In this document: positions 1 to 10,734 of the stretch, piece after piece
How the letters are laid out: every line of letters starts with the position of its first letter
How positions within the stretch are numbered: position 1 is the stretch's first letter
From: Pisolithus tinctorius
Taxonomy: Eukaryota > Basidiomycota > Agaricomycetes > Boletales > Pisolithaceae
Direction: 5' to 3'
Length of the DNA stretch: 64,000 nt
NCBI GenBank assembly: GCA_024663395.1
Contig: JANFAH010000005.1
Coordinates: forward strand, 2,046,001 to 2,110,000
Notes under the pieces: model-generated
Told to the model about the DNA's origin: nothing
Database searches by the model: none
Seen by the model: the letters and a program-made list of their open reading frames with translations, nothing else
Translations under genes and position numbers: made by a program

Positions 1-57
1 TGAAATCATGAAAGAAGCATGACGTATAGTTGGAGAAAAATTCTGTACTGCAAATGA

Positions 58-871
58 TCAGTGAAAGGTAAAAAGATCTTCATACTCACTATCATCTTCT
101 CCTAAGCCCATAGCACTGGAGGTCACTGTTCCTTTCTTGACATACATCTGCATGTCCTCAACCACAAGTGCAAAATTCTCCTCAGACAATCCTTTGATGG
201 GCCCCAGGTAATGCCTCATTGCTGCACCCCAGACAGTATCATTAAACTCATACTGGTTACCTTTGGGAGTGGTGGTAGTCCACACACCAGTGGAATTGGA
301 AGACCTGAAAGCAAGATGGTCATCTGCAACCAATGTGAGAGTTTGACAGACCTACAAATAAATTGTATCAGTATGATTCAGTGGAGGGAAATAAAATAGC
401 ACATTACCACTGCACAGGCCAATGCAAGTGCTGTACAAGATCCAGCCAACTCACCATCTAAGGCTGGGACTTCCATTTGGCCCTGGATGAAGTTGAAGTG
501 ATGGGCAAAGGTTTGGAGCACAAATGGCACCCTCCACAATCTGGACCACATCTATTTAGCTCCTTAAGTTAATGTGATGCAAGAAGGCATGAAAACTTTT
601 TACCTTGTTGTCTGTCCCCCTGTTGTGGCTGAAAAGAAATTGGTTCCTCTTGAGCATTGCCTTTGCAAATTCAACATGTTGCTTGGGATCCTTGAAGTCA
701 GCATCATTGGCAAAGAATGTTGTGATGACAGCTGTGGCAGCTGCAGTGAACCTGCCATGCCAGTTATTAAGACCTTGTTTAGCCTAAAATGAAATATGGT
801 GTTAGTGCTAAGATGTTGACACATACAATAATACTTACAATGTGGAAAACGGGCCCACCATTGGTGACAGT
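58..871 (-). pseudogene. 3' part of a decayed, uncharacterised Agaricomycete gene (split by element E1)
   Basis: Minus-strand coding fragments run from the E1 insertion site down to about position 58. The last piece (58-333) reads through ~90 codons with an acidic C-terminus; upstream pieces near 420-876 read in fits with stops and possible introns. The sequence continues in sense on the far side of E1 (8993-9179), so one gene was split. The conserved pattern (Trp-rich segment, a 'DPW' like motif upstream, 'TVWG' near the end) resembles a repetitive family of hypothetical Agaricomycete proteins, perhaps of the DUF6532 kind, but I cannot confirm that from sequence alone. No function is claimed. 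Confidence 0.45.
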
Positions 872-876
872 GTGCT
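872..876. repeat. Left target-site duplication GTGCT of element E1
   Basis: The five bases GTGCT here are repeated at 8988-8992, immediately outside the two 516-bp LTRs. This defines the E1 insertion exactly. Confidence 0.9.
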
Positions 877-1392
877 TGTCAAGTTTGTGGATGTCTGGGT
901 TGAGGCCGGACTGGAGACCAAAGCAGGCACAAGGCCAAGGGGTCGGGATCAGGAGGGAAGTTGAGGATACAGATAGTTGGACTGTTTGGACTTAGCGACT
1001 GAGGTTTTAGTGCTATTCCCTTGTGTGGGTCTCAGTCCAAGTCTGAGGACAAGACAGGGTTAACAGGATAAACTTTGTTGATTTCAGACTGAGGAGTACA
1101 GGCTGAGTATGTACAAGTTTATATACCAGAAATAACTATAGTACGGAGACCAGTAATGCCGGTCTTGCAGAGATTGCTAAGATGATTGGTAAGACAAGGA
1201 TTAGTAATGTATGACTAAGGTAATGGAGACTGGGACAGGGTGGACCGGGGACAGGATTCAACCGAAGTGACAGACACTGCAAAGCAGTGTTCACCATGCT
1301 AGGACATCTGGGGATAGAGGACAGGTGAGGCTGAGGCCAGACTGGATGAGTGCAAGGCCGAGTCCAGCCAGGGTTGAGGCATGGCTATGACA
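877..1392 (-). repeat. 3' LTR of E1 (516 bp)
   Basis: Direct repeat of 8472-8987. The TG/CA ends and the flanking TSD fix the borders. A TATA-like stretch and the predicted RNA start are present as in the 5' LTR. Differences from the other LTR are largely paired CA-versus-TG changes at ancestral CpG sites. Confidence 0.92.
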
Positions 1393-1440
1393 GTATCCCC
1401 CTCTTAGGGGTCAAACCCATGAGACCCCTGTGAGGGTGGT
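1393..1440 (-). other. Polypurine tract region of E1
   Basis: On the minus strand the bases just before the 3' LTR read as a purine run (AAGAGGGGG) then ATAC and the LTR start. The D element has a similar G-run plus CAC before its 3' LTR, so this is the likely plus-strand primer. The exact primer ends are inferred. Confidence 0.6.
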
Positions 1441-1512
1441 AGGCTGAGTTTGAAAAATTGATACTTGTGGCCTGCTAAGCCCTTTGTGTCTTTCTTTCTC
1501 ATCCTAACCATC

Positions 1513-2404
1513 ATGCCCAGATCAAGACTGATTGCCACTGCTGACAACAACAATGAAGGCCAAGTCATCATCAACTGGGCCCAAGTCCCTGACAATGATA
1601 TTAGATATGACACCAACAACGAAGAGGAGGTGATGAGGGCAAAGGTGAAGGAGAGGAAGAGACATAAGGTGGCTGAACAAGCCTGGTGGGAAGAGCAGGC
1701 TCAGCTTGAGGCCAAGAGAGTGGAGAGAGAGCAGGCCAAAGCCAAGAGGGCAGCATGGGAGAGGGCCAAGGCCAAGAGAGCAGAGAGGGAGGCCAAGGAG
1801 AAGAAGGTGCATGAAGAGGAGGAGAGATGGGAGGCCAAGTGTAAGTGCAAGGGTGATGAGGCCAGTGCTGGGGGCACCAGTGGTGAGGCCAGGGGTGAGG
1901 TGAAAAGGGTGGTGATGGACCCTGGGTGAGTACCTTTTTTGACCTGGTGTGTGTTTTTCTTCTAACCTCCTTTTTAGTTGTACTTGTTGTGCCTGGGCCA
2001 AAGTTGTCTGCAAGTTCCTCATGGATGGCAACAAGAAGAGGGTTGCCTGCATGCGCTGCAACCAGTCCAAAGGCAAGTGCTGGTGGCCTGGGGATGGGAA
2101 AGACACCAAGGCCAGTCCCAAGGCTGGGAGGGCTGACAAGGGGAAGAAGCAGAAAGCCGATGAGGAGAATGCTGAGGCTGGGCCCAGTACACAGAAGTGG
2201 GCAAGGATGAGTGCAAGACTGACTGAGGTCTTGGACCTTGATGAGCCTGAGGCCAGCAGGAGCAGGATGAAAGAGGCTGGCATGGCCAGATACTTGGGCT
2301 TGGAGAACAAGCTCAAGCAGCTGATTGAGGCCACAGGGTTGATTGCCAACAACTTGGCCAGCCTTTTCAAACTTCATGAGACTGCCATCAAGAACTCGGG
2401 CTGA
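1513..2404 (+). CDS. Antisense accessory protein of E1: coiled coil plus Zn2Cys6-like cluster
   Basis: Encoded opposite to gag-pol, between pol and the 3' LTR. ATG at 1513; exon 1 is 1513-1925. The intron 1926-1977 (52 bp) starts GTGAGT, has a CTAAC-type branch site and ends in TTTTTAG. Exon 2 (1978-2404) joins in phase and gives about 279 aa. Residues ~45-125 are a Lys/Glu/Ala-rich coiled coil. Six cysteines at residues 139, 142, 149, 162, 165 and 172 have spacing C-x2-C-x6-C-x12-C-x2-C-x6-C, inside the fungal Zn2Cys6 definition. The C-terminal half is a charged linker then a helical tail. The D element has the same arrangement (36640-37905) with an intron at the same junction. A DNA-binding or RNA-binding role is inferred only. 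No known function is claimed. Confidence 0.7.
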
Positions 2405-2797
2405 ATCGCCAATGCCCTTGAGTTGCTACTCAATGAATCATATGGTTTCGGGATGGCAGTGTCCCCCTCAGACTCAGGCTCATCTGAGCTCGATTCTGAT
2501 GAGTTGCATGAGGAGGCTGAGTGGCTGAAGGCCCATGGTGAGGACAGCAAGGAGGAGTCTGGAGGGGAGGATGATCCCATGGCCAAGGCTGAGTAGTCCA
2601 TAGCATAGGGCCTTGTGGTTTCTTCTTCTGTGAATGTCATGTGCAGTGTCCAGGTGTCTGGTCTTGGTCTCAGGTAGTACAGTAAGTAAATCAAGGGAAG
2701 AGAGTAAAAAGGAAAACAGGGTAAGCATAAGGTCAAAAGGAACTATACACTGATAGAGAACAGAACAGAGAAAACTGAGGCCAGTTGAGACTGGTCC
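2405..2797. other. Spacer between accessory gene and pol 3' end in E1
   Basis: About 390 bp with no convincing gene. It separates two convergent reading directions (accessory gene plus, pol minus) and so probably holds both 3' untranslated ends. The first ~190 bases can be read as an acidic continuation of the accessory protein after its TGA, but nothing confirms that. Confidence 0.4.
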
Positions 2798-5700
2798 TCA
2801 CCGGTATGGGCCAGGTTTATTAGGGTAGCAGGAATGGAACTCCTGTACAAGTTCAGAAGCATTGTCTAGTTCAGTGGTGAGTACCCAAGTAGTTTCTTCA
2901 TCAGTCCCTTCATAGCCAGTCCACCAGACTAAGTATTGAAGCCAACACTGGCAACACCAGTCAACCTTAGAGTCGAGGATTTCTGCTACCTTGAACTCTA
3001 GTTCACTGTTGACTTCAACTGGTGGGGGTGGTGGTTGAGTCTGGTTTGGGATGGTATTAGGGGTGGCTGGTTCAAGTTGGGAAATGTGGAAGACCAGGTG
3101 GACTGCGTGCATTGAGTCCAGCAGGCACAGTGTGAATGAATGGGTACTGGCCTGAGCTATGACTGGGTATGGCCCAAGGTTTTTCTCCAGAAGCTTCTTG
3201 GAAGGCTGAGTTGACTGGAAGTATTTGGCTTTGACATATACCTGGTCACCAACCTTGAAGTCTGGGGCTGGCATGCATTTAGCATTGGCTGGTCCTTGAT
3301 AGCACTGTTGTGCCAGGGTCATTTCCTCCTGTAGGTATTGGTGCAGTGAGTCCAAGTTGACTGCATAATCACAAGCCTGAGTGGAGGTAAGACCATGCTC
3401 CAGGTACACTGAGATGTTAGGGTGGTAGCCCTTATTAGCAAAGAATGGTGAGATGCCAGTAGTAGCACTAGGGGCATTGTTATAAGCAAACTCAGCCAGA
3501 GGTAATAGGTCAGCCTGTCATAGCCATGTCTCGACCCTGGCCAGACTTGGCCTTGCACTCACTCAGTCCGGCCTCGGCCTCGCCTGTCCTCTATCCCCAG
3601 ATGTCCTAGCGTGGTAGACACTGCTTTGCAGTGTCTGTCATTTCAGTTAAACTCTGCCCAGTCTTGTCCCCAGTCTACCTGTCCCGGTCTCCGTTACCTT
3701 AGTCATACATTAGTAATCCTTGTCTTACCAATCATCTTAGCAATCCTTGCGAGACCAGCATTACCAGTCTCCATACTATAGTTACTTCTGGTATATAAAC
3801 TCGTAGATACTCAGCCTGTAGACCTCAGTCTGAAATCAACTAAGTATACTCTGATAACCCTGCCTCGGCCTTGGACTCGGACTGAGACCCACGCAAGGGA
3901 ATAGCACTGTATCCTCAGTCACTAAGTCCAATCAGTCCAACTACCTGTATCCTCAACACCACTCCTGATCCTGACCCCTCAGCTTTGCGCCTGCTTCGGT
4001 CTCTGGTCCGGCCTCAACCCAGACAATCCCTGTACTTGACACAGCCCAATTGTCCTGCTGGTAGTTGCAGTACACTCAGAGGTATTGTTCCAAGGTCTGG
4101 TTAGTCCATTCGGTCTGACCATCACCCTCAGGGTGGTAACCTGAAGTGAAGTGTAGACACATGTCTAAGGCCTTACCGAGAGACCAGAAGAAGTGGGAGA
4201 TGAACTCCAAGCCTTGGTCTGAGTTTACATGGGCTGGCACTCCGTGCTTCAAAAAGACATGGAGTAGGAATAGCTTGGTGAGTTCTGGGGCTGTGATGGT
4301 GTTGTGGGTGGGGATGAATATGGCCTGCTTGGAAAGCCAGTCAACTACAACAAGGATGGCCATGAAGCTAGATGAGGCTGGAAGTTGCTCAATGAAATCC
4401 ATAGAGATAGAATTCCATGGCTTCTCCAGCACCAGAAGTTGTTTGAGAAGGCTGTAAGGCCAATGGTGGGGAACCTTAGCCCAAGCACAGGCCATGCAAG
4501 ACCAGACATAGTCTTTGACAAATGTCCTGAGGCTGGGCCAGGTATACTCACACTGAATGAGCTCTAGTGTGCAGTTTTGGCTGAAATGGCCAGACAGGGG
4601 GTGGTCATGCTTAAGCCACAAGACCCTAAGGCAGAGATCATTTGAGTCCAGCACATAGATCCTTCCATTGAGATGAAGGAAACTGGTGTCATCTACTGAC
4701 CACTGGGGATCAGACATGTTGGACAGGTGGATTTGTGAGACTGGGTCATCCGGCAGTGTGGTCAGGATATCATTGTGTAACTTCTCAACATCCATTAGGG
4801 CAACTGCTTGTAAGACTGGGTACTTGAGGTATGTAGCATGAAGGGAGACTGCTAGTTGCTCCTGGGTGAAGACTGGTCTCAGATTTTGTGGGTTCACTCA
4901 GGCATAGCCACTATCCCCCTCTTTGGGGTAGACATCCCATTGTCTAGTTAGGGCATCAGGCTTAGCCCTGAGCTTACCAGGCCTGAATCTAATGATCACA
5001 TTGAATTGAGACAGGAATTCTGACCAGCGAGCTTGGCAGTGGGTGAGTACTTTAGAGGTAGAGAAGTACTCAAGGTTCTTGTGGTTGGTGAAAACATTGA
5101 CCAGTGAGGCTGAGCCTTCAAGGTAGTGGTGCCAGGTTCAGAATGCTTCAAAAATTGCAAGCAATTCCTTATCATGGGTGTCATAATTCAACTCCAGGGC
5201 CATCAGAGTCTGGGAGTAGAATGCGACCAGATGTATCTGGCTGTCACCACAGGTGATAGATAGTATGCTGGCAATGGCATAGTCCAAAGCATCAGTCTCG
5301 ATGATGATAGGAACCCTGGGGATGAAATGAGTTAAGACCAGTGCAGTGGTGAAGGCAGCCTTGAGGTTGTTGAATGACTGGTGGCATTCCTCAGAGGAGT
5401 TCCAAGGAGCCCCCTTGCAGGTAAGCCAAGTCAGTGGTATGATGATGTCTGAGTAATTAAAGATAAACCAGCAGTAGAAGTTAGCAAAGCTGAGGAAAGA
5501 TTGAATGTCTTTGACCTTGCAAGGCTCAGGCCAATCGCAGATGGTCTGGACTTTTTCCTTCAACATTGTGAGGCTGGCAGGGGAAAGATGGAATCTGAGG
5601 TATTTGACTGAGTCCGAGTGAAACTCACATTTCTCCAGCTTTGCATAGAGGCCATGAAGCTGAAGCCAGCAGAGCACCTCTCAGACATGCTGCTTATGGG

Positions 5701-7044
5701 ACTCCTTATCTCTGGAGTAGATCAGGATGTCATCTAAGTAGATGACTACACAGACATCCAACATATCTGCAAAGATGGTATTCACAAAGCATTGGAAAGC
5801 GGCTGGGGCATTGGTGAGGCCAAAAGGCATCACTAACCACTTGTAGGATCCATACTGAGTCTGGAATGTGGCCTTCCATTCATCACCTGGAGCAATCTGG
5901 ACAAGATGGTAAGCATGCTGAAGATCAATCTTAGTATAGATTTTGGCATGGCTCAGTGAATCCAAGAGGTTGGAGATGAGTGGGAGTGGGTAGCAGTCCT
6001 TCTTAGTGATCTTATTCAGGCCATGGAAGTCTATGCAAAGCTGGAGGGAGCCATCCTTCTTTTTGACAAAGAGGACCAGTGCAGCATAAGGGGAGGAGGT
6101 AGGCTGAATGAATCTGGTAGTAAGGTTTTCATCGATGAAAGTCCAGAGAGCTTGCAGCTCAACCAGGGACAGTGAGTAGATTGTGCTGAGAGGCGGGGTT
6201 GTTCCTTCTTCAAGCTCTATCTTCAGGTCATACTCCCAGTGTGGTGGGAGTGCTGAGGCCTTGGCCTTGCTGAATACATCAGTGAAGTTGTGGTACTCTT
6301 CCAGGACATTGGGTAAGGCTGGAGGAGGGGAGGCTGAGGCTGATTGGGCTTGAGCTGAGTCTGAGGGGCAGAGCTGAAGTTGGAACTGGATGGACCCTTC
6401 AAGTTTGCAGGCACACACAAAAGTGGCTGCATTGATTAGGGAAACCAGAGGGGCCTTCAGGGGGGTGTGAGCTGGGGAGTTGGAGACCGGTACAGATGGT
6501 GCAAGGCTGGGTTGGTCACTAGGACCGGAGTCAGGAAGGCTGGTGGGAACCGGGCTTACAGGGGGTGTTGACAGGGTTGGCATCCTTTGTGCAGGAGTCT
6601 GGAATGTTAGACTGCCCAATACCCAATCAATCAACAGATTGTAGTGGGTGAGCCAGTCATGTCCAAGAACTATCTTACACTCAGAATCCAACAGGGCTAG
6701 ATACAGGGTTACTGGGGTGACATTGCTGGATGCAAAGTGGATGTTGACATCTACTGCTTGGGTTATGGTAAAGGTGGATGTTCCATCAAAAAGCCAGAGT
6801 CAGATTGGTGAGACCAAGTAAGGGGTAAAGGAATGTTGATTAGCAAAATGATTATCTATAAAACAATGAGTGGAGCTGGAGTCCACTAAAGTACAAAGCT
6901 GAGGTAAATCTGGGTTTTCTAATGTGACATATGGGGTTAATGAATTCGGACTGGAAAGAGCAGACACATTGAGTCTAGCCTCCAGGTTTGCACAACCAGA
7001 GTCAACACAGCTCCTGGATTGTGTGGAGTCCTGGGAGCTGCTAC
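2798..7044 (-). pseudogene. E1 pol: protease, RT, RNase H, integrase, chromodomain (disrupted)
   Basis: Read in the -1 frame after the gag stop. In order: an aspartic protease with DSGSTH (~6870), reverse transcriptase with the catalytic YLDD intact (~5740), RNase H (~5300), an H-H-C-C plus D-D-E integrase (~4900-4080 and 3500-3300), a GPY-like module, and a C-terminal chromodomain (~2990-2830), which marks chromoviruses. Breaks: a TGA after the protease (near 6800), TGAs near 5690, 5150 and 4890, and a 526-bp solo LTR at 3516-4041. The D pol (32799-36437) is the intact relative. The element is therefore non-functional, though RT catalytic residues survive. Confidence 0.88.
3511..4046 (+). 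mobile_element. Solo E-family LTR inserted in E1 pol (TSD CAGCC)
   Basis: The LTR itself is 3516-4041 (526 bp), in plus orientation, TGTCA...TGACA. CAGCC is duplicated at 3511-3515 and 4042-4046. It contains the TATA-like TATATAAA and the predicted RNA start AGTCTGAAAT. It keeps more CpG than its host E1, so it is the younger insertion. It arose by LTR-LTR recombination, since no internal sequence remains. Confidence 0.9.
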
Positions 7045-7054
7045 CTATTTTTTT
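7045..7054 (-). promoter_or_regulatory. -1 frameshift slippery site at the E1 gag stop
   Basis: On the minus strand the gag frame ends with the heptamer A AAA AAA directly followed by TAG. Slipping back one base opens the pol frame through to the protease. The same layout exists in E2 (14814-14823) and in D (32712-32721). Confidence 0.7.
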
Positions 7055-8433
7055 GTCTTGGGGGTAGAACCCGAGCCTGAGGCTGGTACAGCCTCAGTGG
7101 TAGCCACAGCATGAGCCTTGGCCTTTCCGGCTTTCTTGGGGCACTTGTCAGTGAAGTGGCCAGGACCTCCACAGAACATGCAGAGATTGCCCTTGATGTG
7201 ATGCTTGCACTCCTCTGGGGTGAGCTTCCCATCCTTCCTGAGTTTGCTAGGCTCGGGCTTGGAAGAGTTGCTGTTATTATTGTTGCCCAGCTTCGATGAA
7301 GCCAGCTTGGGGGAAGAACTGGAGTTGTTATTGTTGCCAGTCTTGGCTTTCTCTTGACCAGTCTTGGGCTGACTGTTGTTGCCGGAGCCTCTGGACTTAT
7401 TATTGTTGGAGTTGGACGAGCCTTGGTGCTTGCTTGCCCTTTGGACTTCTTCCTTGTGCTCCCAATAGCATGCATCTATCTCCTGGGCAAGGTGGTGGAG
7501 CTCGTGTAGTGTCTGGGGTTTTCCAACTTGACAGACTTCATCTTTAATTCAGTCTGGGAGACCAGAATAGAAATGATGGCACAGTGCACTGTCTCCATAG
7601 CCTCAGACTTGTGAAGCAAGCTGATTAAAGTCAACTATGTATTTGTTGATGTGCTGGTTGTCTTTCATGTGTAAGTGGTTGAGCTGACTCTCAGCATCAG
7701 TGACTGGATTGTGAGGGCTGAAGGTGGTTTGTAACTCTAGGATGAACTCCCTCCAGGAGTCCATCCAGAGAGGCTGGTCATTGGGGTTGTTGAGTCTGAG
7801 CAAGTCTGGCTCGAACCATTCTAAGGCCATGCCTTTGAGGTAGGACTGGGCAGAGATGACTTTGGCATGGTCAGTCCTAAAAGCCTGGGGATGGTCTTGG
7901 AAATTGAGCTTGCACTGGATAAAGAAAGCACGAAGCTTCTTGGGGTTGGTACCATCAAAAGTGTTGGGCTTGTGCAACTTGGTCCTGCTTGAGGATTCAG
8001 GACTAGTGCAGGCATTGTGAGCCAACAGTTTGATGGCTCCTGTGAGGTTGTCTAAGACTGTAATGGTGGGCTCAGTGTCTGGATCTGGGAAGTCCAGTTC
8101 ATCCTCTGGATCATCATCATCCAGATTATCATCACCAGGACCATTATCATTGGGGTCATTGCTGGGGTCATCATCTGGGTTATTATCATCATTGTTGCCT
8201 GGCCCTTCATCCCCAGGATCACCACTGGGGATGGGAGCAATGGGGCAACGTGGGGTAGGGGTATTGGATGTGCAGGCTGAAAAGCCCCTGAAAGGACTGA
8301 TGGGACCTGGAGAGCACCTAGTGGTGCCCCAAGCAGCTAGTGCTGTTTCGCAGCAAGTCCCACTGGCTGAAGTGGAGTTGGGATTGGTGGCAGAGTGGCC
8401 ATGGGGAGGTTGGAAATGAGTTTTGGTTGCCAT
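7045..8433 (-). pseudogene. E1 gag with zinc knuckle, broken by TGA codons
   Basis: ATG at 8433. The N-terminal ~275 codons include an acidic Asp/Asn/Pro stretch and a retrotransposon gag core. A TGA follows near 7603 where the D gag has a lysine, and another TGA falls in the 'GLPD' segment where D has arginine. The remainder is Ser/Asn-rich, with a CCHC knuckle (C-x2-C-x4-H-x4-C, ~7145-7185), and ends at the TAG at 7045-7047. Gag forms the virus-like particle and binds RNA. Both TGA codons fit C-to-T changes. Confidence 0.85.
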
Positions 8434-8459
8434 GATAAGTTAGACCCACACAAGTTGTG

Positions 8460-8469
8460 AGTCTGAAAT
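8460..8469 (-). other. Self-primer binding site of E1
   Basis: On the minus strand, two bases (GT) after the 5' LTR, lies ATTTCAGACT, the exact complement of the predicted RNA 5' end AGTCTGAAAT at 8685-8676 in the LTR. No tRNA-type TGG start is seen. This is the Tf1/sushi self-priming arrangement. Confidence 0.75.
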
Positions 8470-8471
8470 AC

Positions 8472-8987
8472 TGTCAAGTTTGTGGATGTCTGGGTTGAGG
8501 CTGGACTGGAGACTGAAGTGGGCACAAGGCCAAGGGGTCAGGATCAGGAGGGAAGTCAAGGATACAGATGGTTGGACTGTTTGGACTTAGAAACTGAGGT
8601 TTCAGTGCTATTCCCTTGTGTAGGTCTCAGTCTGAGTCCAAGGCCAAGATGGGGTTAACAGGATAAACTTTGTTGATTTCAGACTGAGGAGTACAGGCCG
8701 AGTATGTATGAGTTTATATACCAGAAATAACTATAGTATGGAGACCAGTAATGCCAGTCTCACAGAGATTGCTAAGATGATTGGTAAGACAAGGATTAGT
8801 AACATATGACTAAGGTAATGGAGACTGGGACAGGGCAGACTGGGGACAGGATTCAACCGAAGTGACAGACACTGCAAAGCAGTGTTCACTGTGCTAGGAC
8901 ATCTGGGGATAGAGGACAGGCAAGGCCAAGGCCAGACTGGATGAGTGTGAGGCTGAGTCCAGCTGGGGTCGAGGCACAGCTATGACA
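8472..8987 (-). repeat. 5' LTR of E1 (516 bp) with promoter
   Basis: Minus-oriented LTR. TATATAAA at 8720-8713 lies ~35 bp upstream of the predicted transcript start AGTCTGAAAT (8685-8676). TGTCA...TGACA ends; TSD GTGCT follows at 8988-8992. Confidence 0.92.
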
Positions 8988-8992
8988 GTGCT

Positions 8993-9290
8993 CAATCTCA
9001 CCCTCATATACCCTGTCCCATATCACCTGCAGGATCATCATGAATTTCTTGGTGGGAATGGTCCAAGGATTGTCATATCCAGCAGTGAAGTGTGCAAGTG
9101 CAGAGATGAAGACTTGTCTCCATATGTTGTCAACTGTGGAGCCAAGGGGGAGGTCATCCTTGATGTACTTCCTGTTCACTCCACTGCCAGAGTGCTGAGA
9201 TCCAGATGCACTGTGTTGTGATGGCTTGGGTCATTTGGACAGTGGAGCACCTGATTTGGACTCCCCTGCATCTACCTACAGTGCATGTCA
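8993..9290 (-). pseudogene. 5' part of the host gene split by E1
   Basis: Minus-strand coding sequence (about 8993-9179 open, with a TGA upstream near 9230) that continues in the same sense at 876 across E1. It has a WRQVF-like start, a 'DNPW' motif and 'LQVIWDRVY'. This matches a lineage of hypothetical Agaricomycete proteins as far as I recognise it. Upstream of 9290 I see no further reliable exon. Confidence 0.45.
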
Positions 9291-10660
9291 GTCAATAAAA
9301 ATGTGTGGTGTGGGATACAAGCCTACCTGAATTTGCAGGGTTTGTTTTTTCTTTGAGTTCCCAACAGACTTGTCACTGGTGGCATGTGTGATATTTCATT
9401 TAAGAGTGCCTTTCTGGGCAGATGATTGGGTAGTGGTGTGGGACACAACTTCTGGGAAGTGTGCAACTAGAGGAAGGCTGAAGGGAGAATTCCCTAGGAT
9501 CATCCCAAGGGGTGCTGCATGGAAGGAGAAGTTGAGAATAAAACTAGAAGGGGGTGGGGAAATTTGAGTGAGAGCCACAGAATTTAATTCTGGACAGATG
9601 TGGATGCATGAGGAATGGCAAGATGGGTATATGAAATTCTGGGAGGCCGCTATGCATCAAGAAGAGTGAATTCAAAGCAAAAGGGACACAGGATAAGGTG
9701 TGCAGGATGGGAGGACACAAGAGACATGAAGACCACTGGGGACACTGTAGACACTGTAGACACTATGTATGCACTTAGACTCTGGGAACTCTCAAACTTG
9801 CAGAACACACACAGATAGTGACTCCAAAAGTGGGTGGTATATTTCCAACATCATGGCAGAATTATATAGTACAAGGGAAGTAGGTATGAGTCAGAGTAAG
9901 GTGGGGCAGAAAAACTAAAAGACCAGAAAATAAAGGAAAGGATGTCAGATGTCAGTGAATTACAGATGCACGTGAAATAGTCCAGTGGGTAGTAGACAAG
10001 AGTAAGAATGGGACAATGGTAAGGGGTACCTTCCAACAGAATGAGGGTATGCATACAAGTGGGAGGTGGAGCTGAGCAGCACAGGAGGGCAGAGCATAGC
10101 ATACTGGCATGAAGTCCAGCTTGCGGAATTTAGGGTGACAGGGGAAACCAGAGTTTTTAGAGGCAAGTGGCACAGATGACTGGTGACATGGCTGAGTGGT
10201 GGCACAGCTACTGAATTCTGGATGACTCTGCATGAGTGCAGAATTTCTGGATCAGCATTTTGATGACTGAGTGACATGCTGAAGGTTGGTAGAAACTCTG
10301 AAGGTGACAAGGGTTGGGAGGAAACATGAGGACATGAGTGGGAAAAATTCTGAAATGGGATTGTCATAGAGGCCTGTGGAATTTAGTGACAGATTCCTGT
10401 TCCAGCCTCAGGGAGTATACAGCTCCCTACACCTCCCAGGGACTTCGAATGCTGACCATCCTCAGTCAGACCAAACCGAGACATGACAGAGATGAGTGCA
10501 GAATATTGGCAGGCATTACATAACAATGATGGCACATGGTCAGAATTCTGCCTCATGCAGAGGGAAATTCCACATTGTATGAGATGGCCCTGTGGAATTT
10601 AAACATGCTCAGAAGGTGTCTCACCACTCATCAAACTTCCACTCCCCAGCTACACCTGCA
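9291..10660. other. Unassigned, repeat-like sequence
   Basis: No convincing gene on either strand. It is purine-rich on the plus strand, has scattered GAATTCTG-like words (near 9580, 9640, 10230, 10545) and a short tandem of a 9-10 base GTAGACACT unit at about 9742-9772. CpG is nearly absent, as in the decayed elements around it. It may be an old transposon whose ends I cannot define. Confidence 0.4.
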
Positions 10661-10734
10661 TCCACTACCCAAGCCCATACCCAACCATTGCCATGCAAGC
10701 CTACTTGATCCATGATGTGTGACTGGTTTGCAGC

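Larger units (their letters stand above)
877..8987 (-). mobile_element. Ty3/gypsy chromovirus-type LTR retrotransposon E1, decayed
   Basis: Complete but dead element on the minus strand, about 8.1 kb including a 531-bp insertion (solo LTR plus duplicated target site). In its own direction: 5' LTR 8987-8472, self-primer site 8469-8460, gag 8433-7045, pol from the -1 frame to 2798, an antisense accessory gene at 1513-2404, a purine-rich tract next to 1393, and the 3' LTR 1392-877. Both LTRs are 516 bp, begin TGTCA and end TGACA. Gag and pol carry several in-frame TGA codons where the intact relative D has arginine or another sense codon, consistent with CpG transitions. Insertion split a host gene whose pieces lie on either side. 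Confidence 0.92.

Noticed and set aside
1522..2377. Long minus-strand ORFs of 258-282 codons opposite the E1 accessory gene
   Set aside because: Pro/Leu/Ser-rich mirror of a Glu/Lys/Ala-rich coiled coil; no start context, no intron logic, no domain.
8030..8419. Gly/Ser-rich plus-strand ORF opposite E1 gag (and the equivalent at 15688-16215)
   Set aside because: Complement of the Asp/Asn/Pro-rich gag segment; low complexity only.
9742..9772. Repeats of a GTAGACACT unit as a possible CRISPR or satellite array
   Set aside because: Only three adjacent copies without spacers; an ordinary minor tandem in a eukaryotic repeat region.
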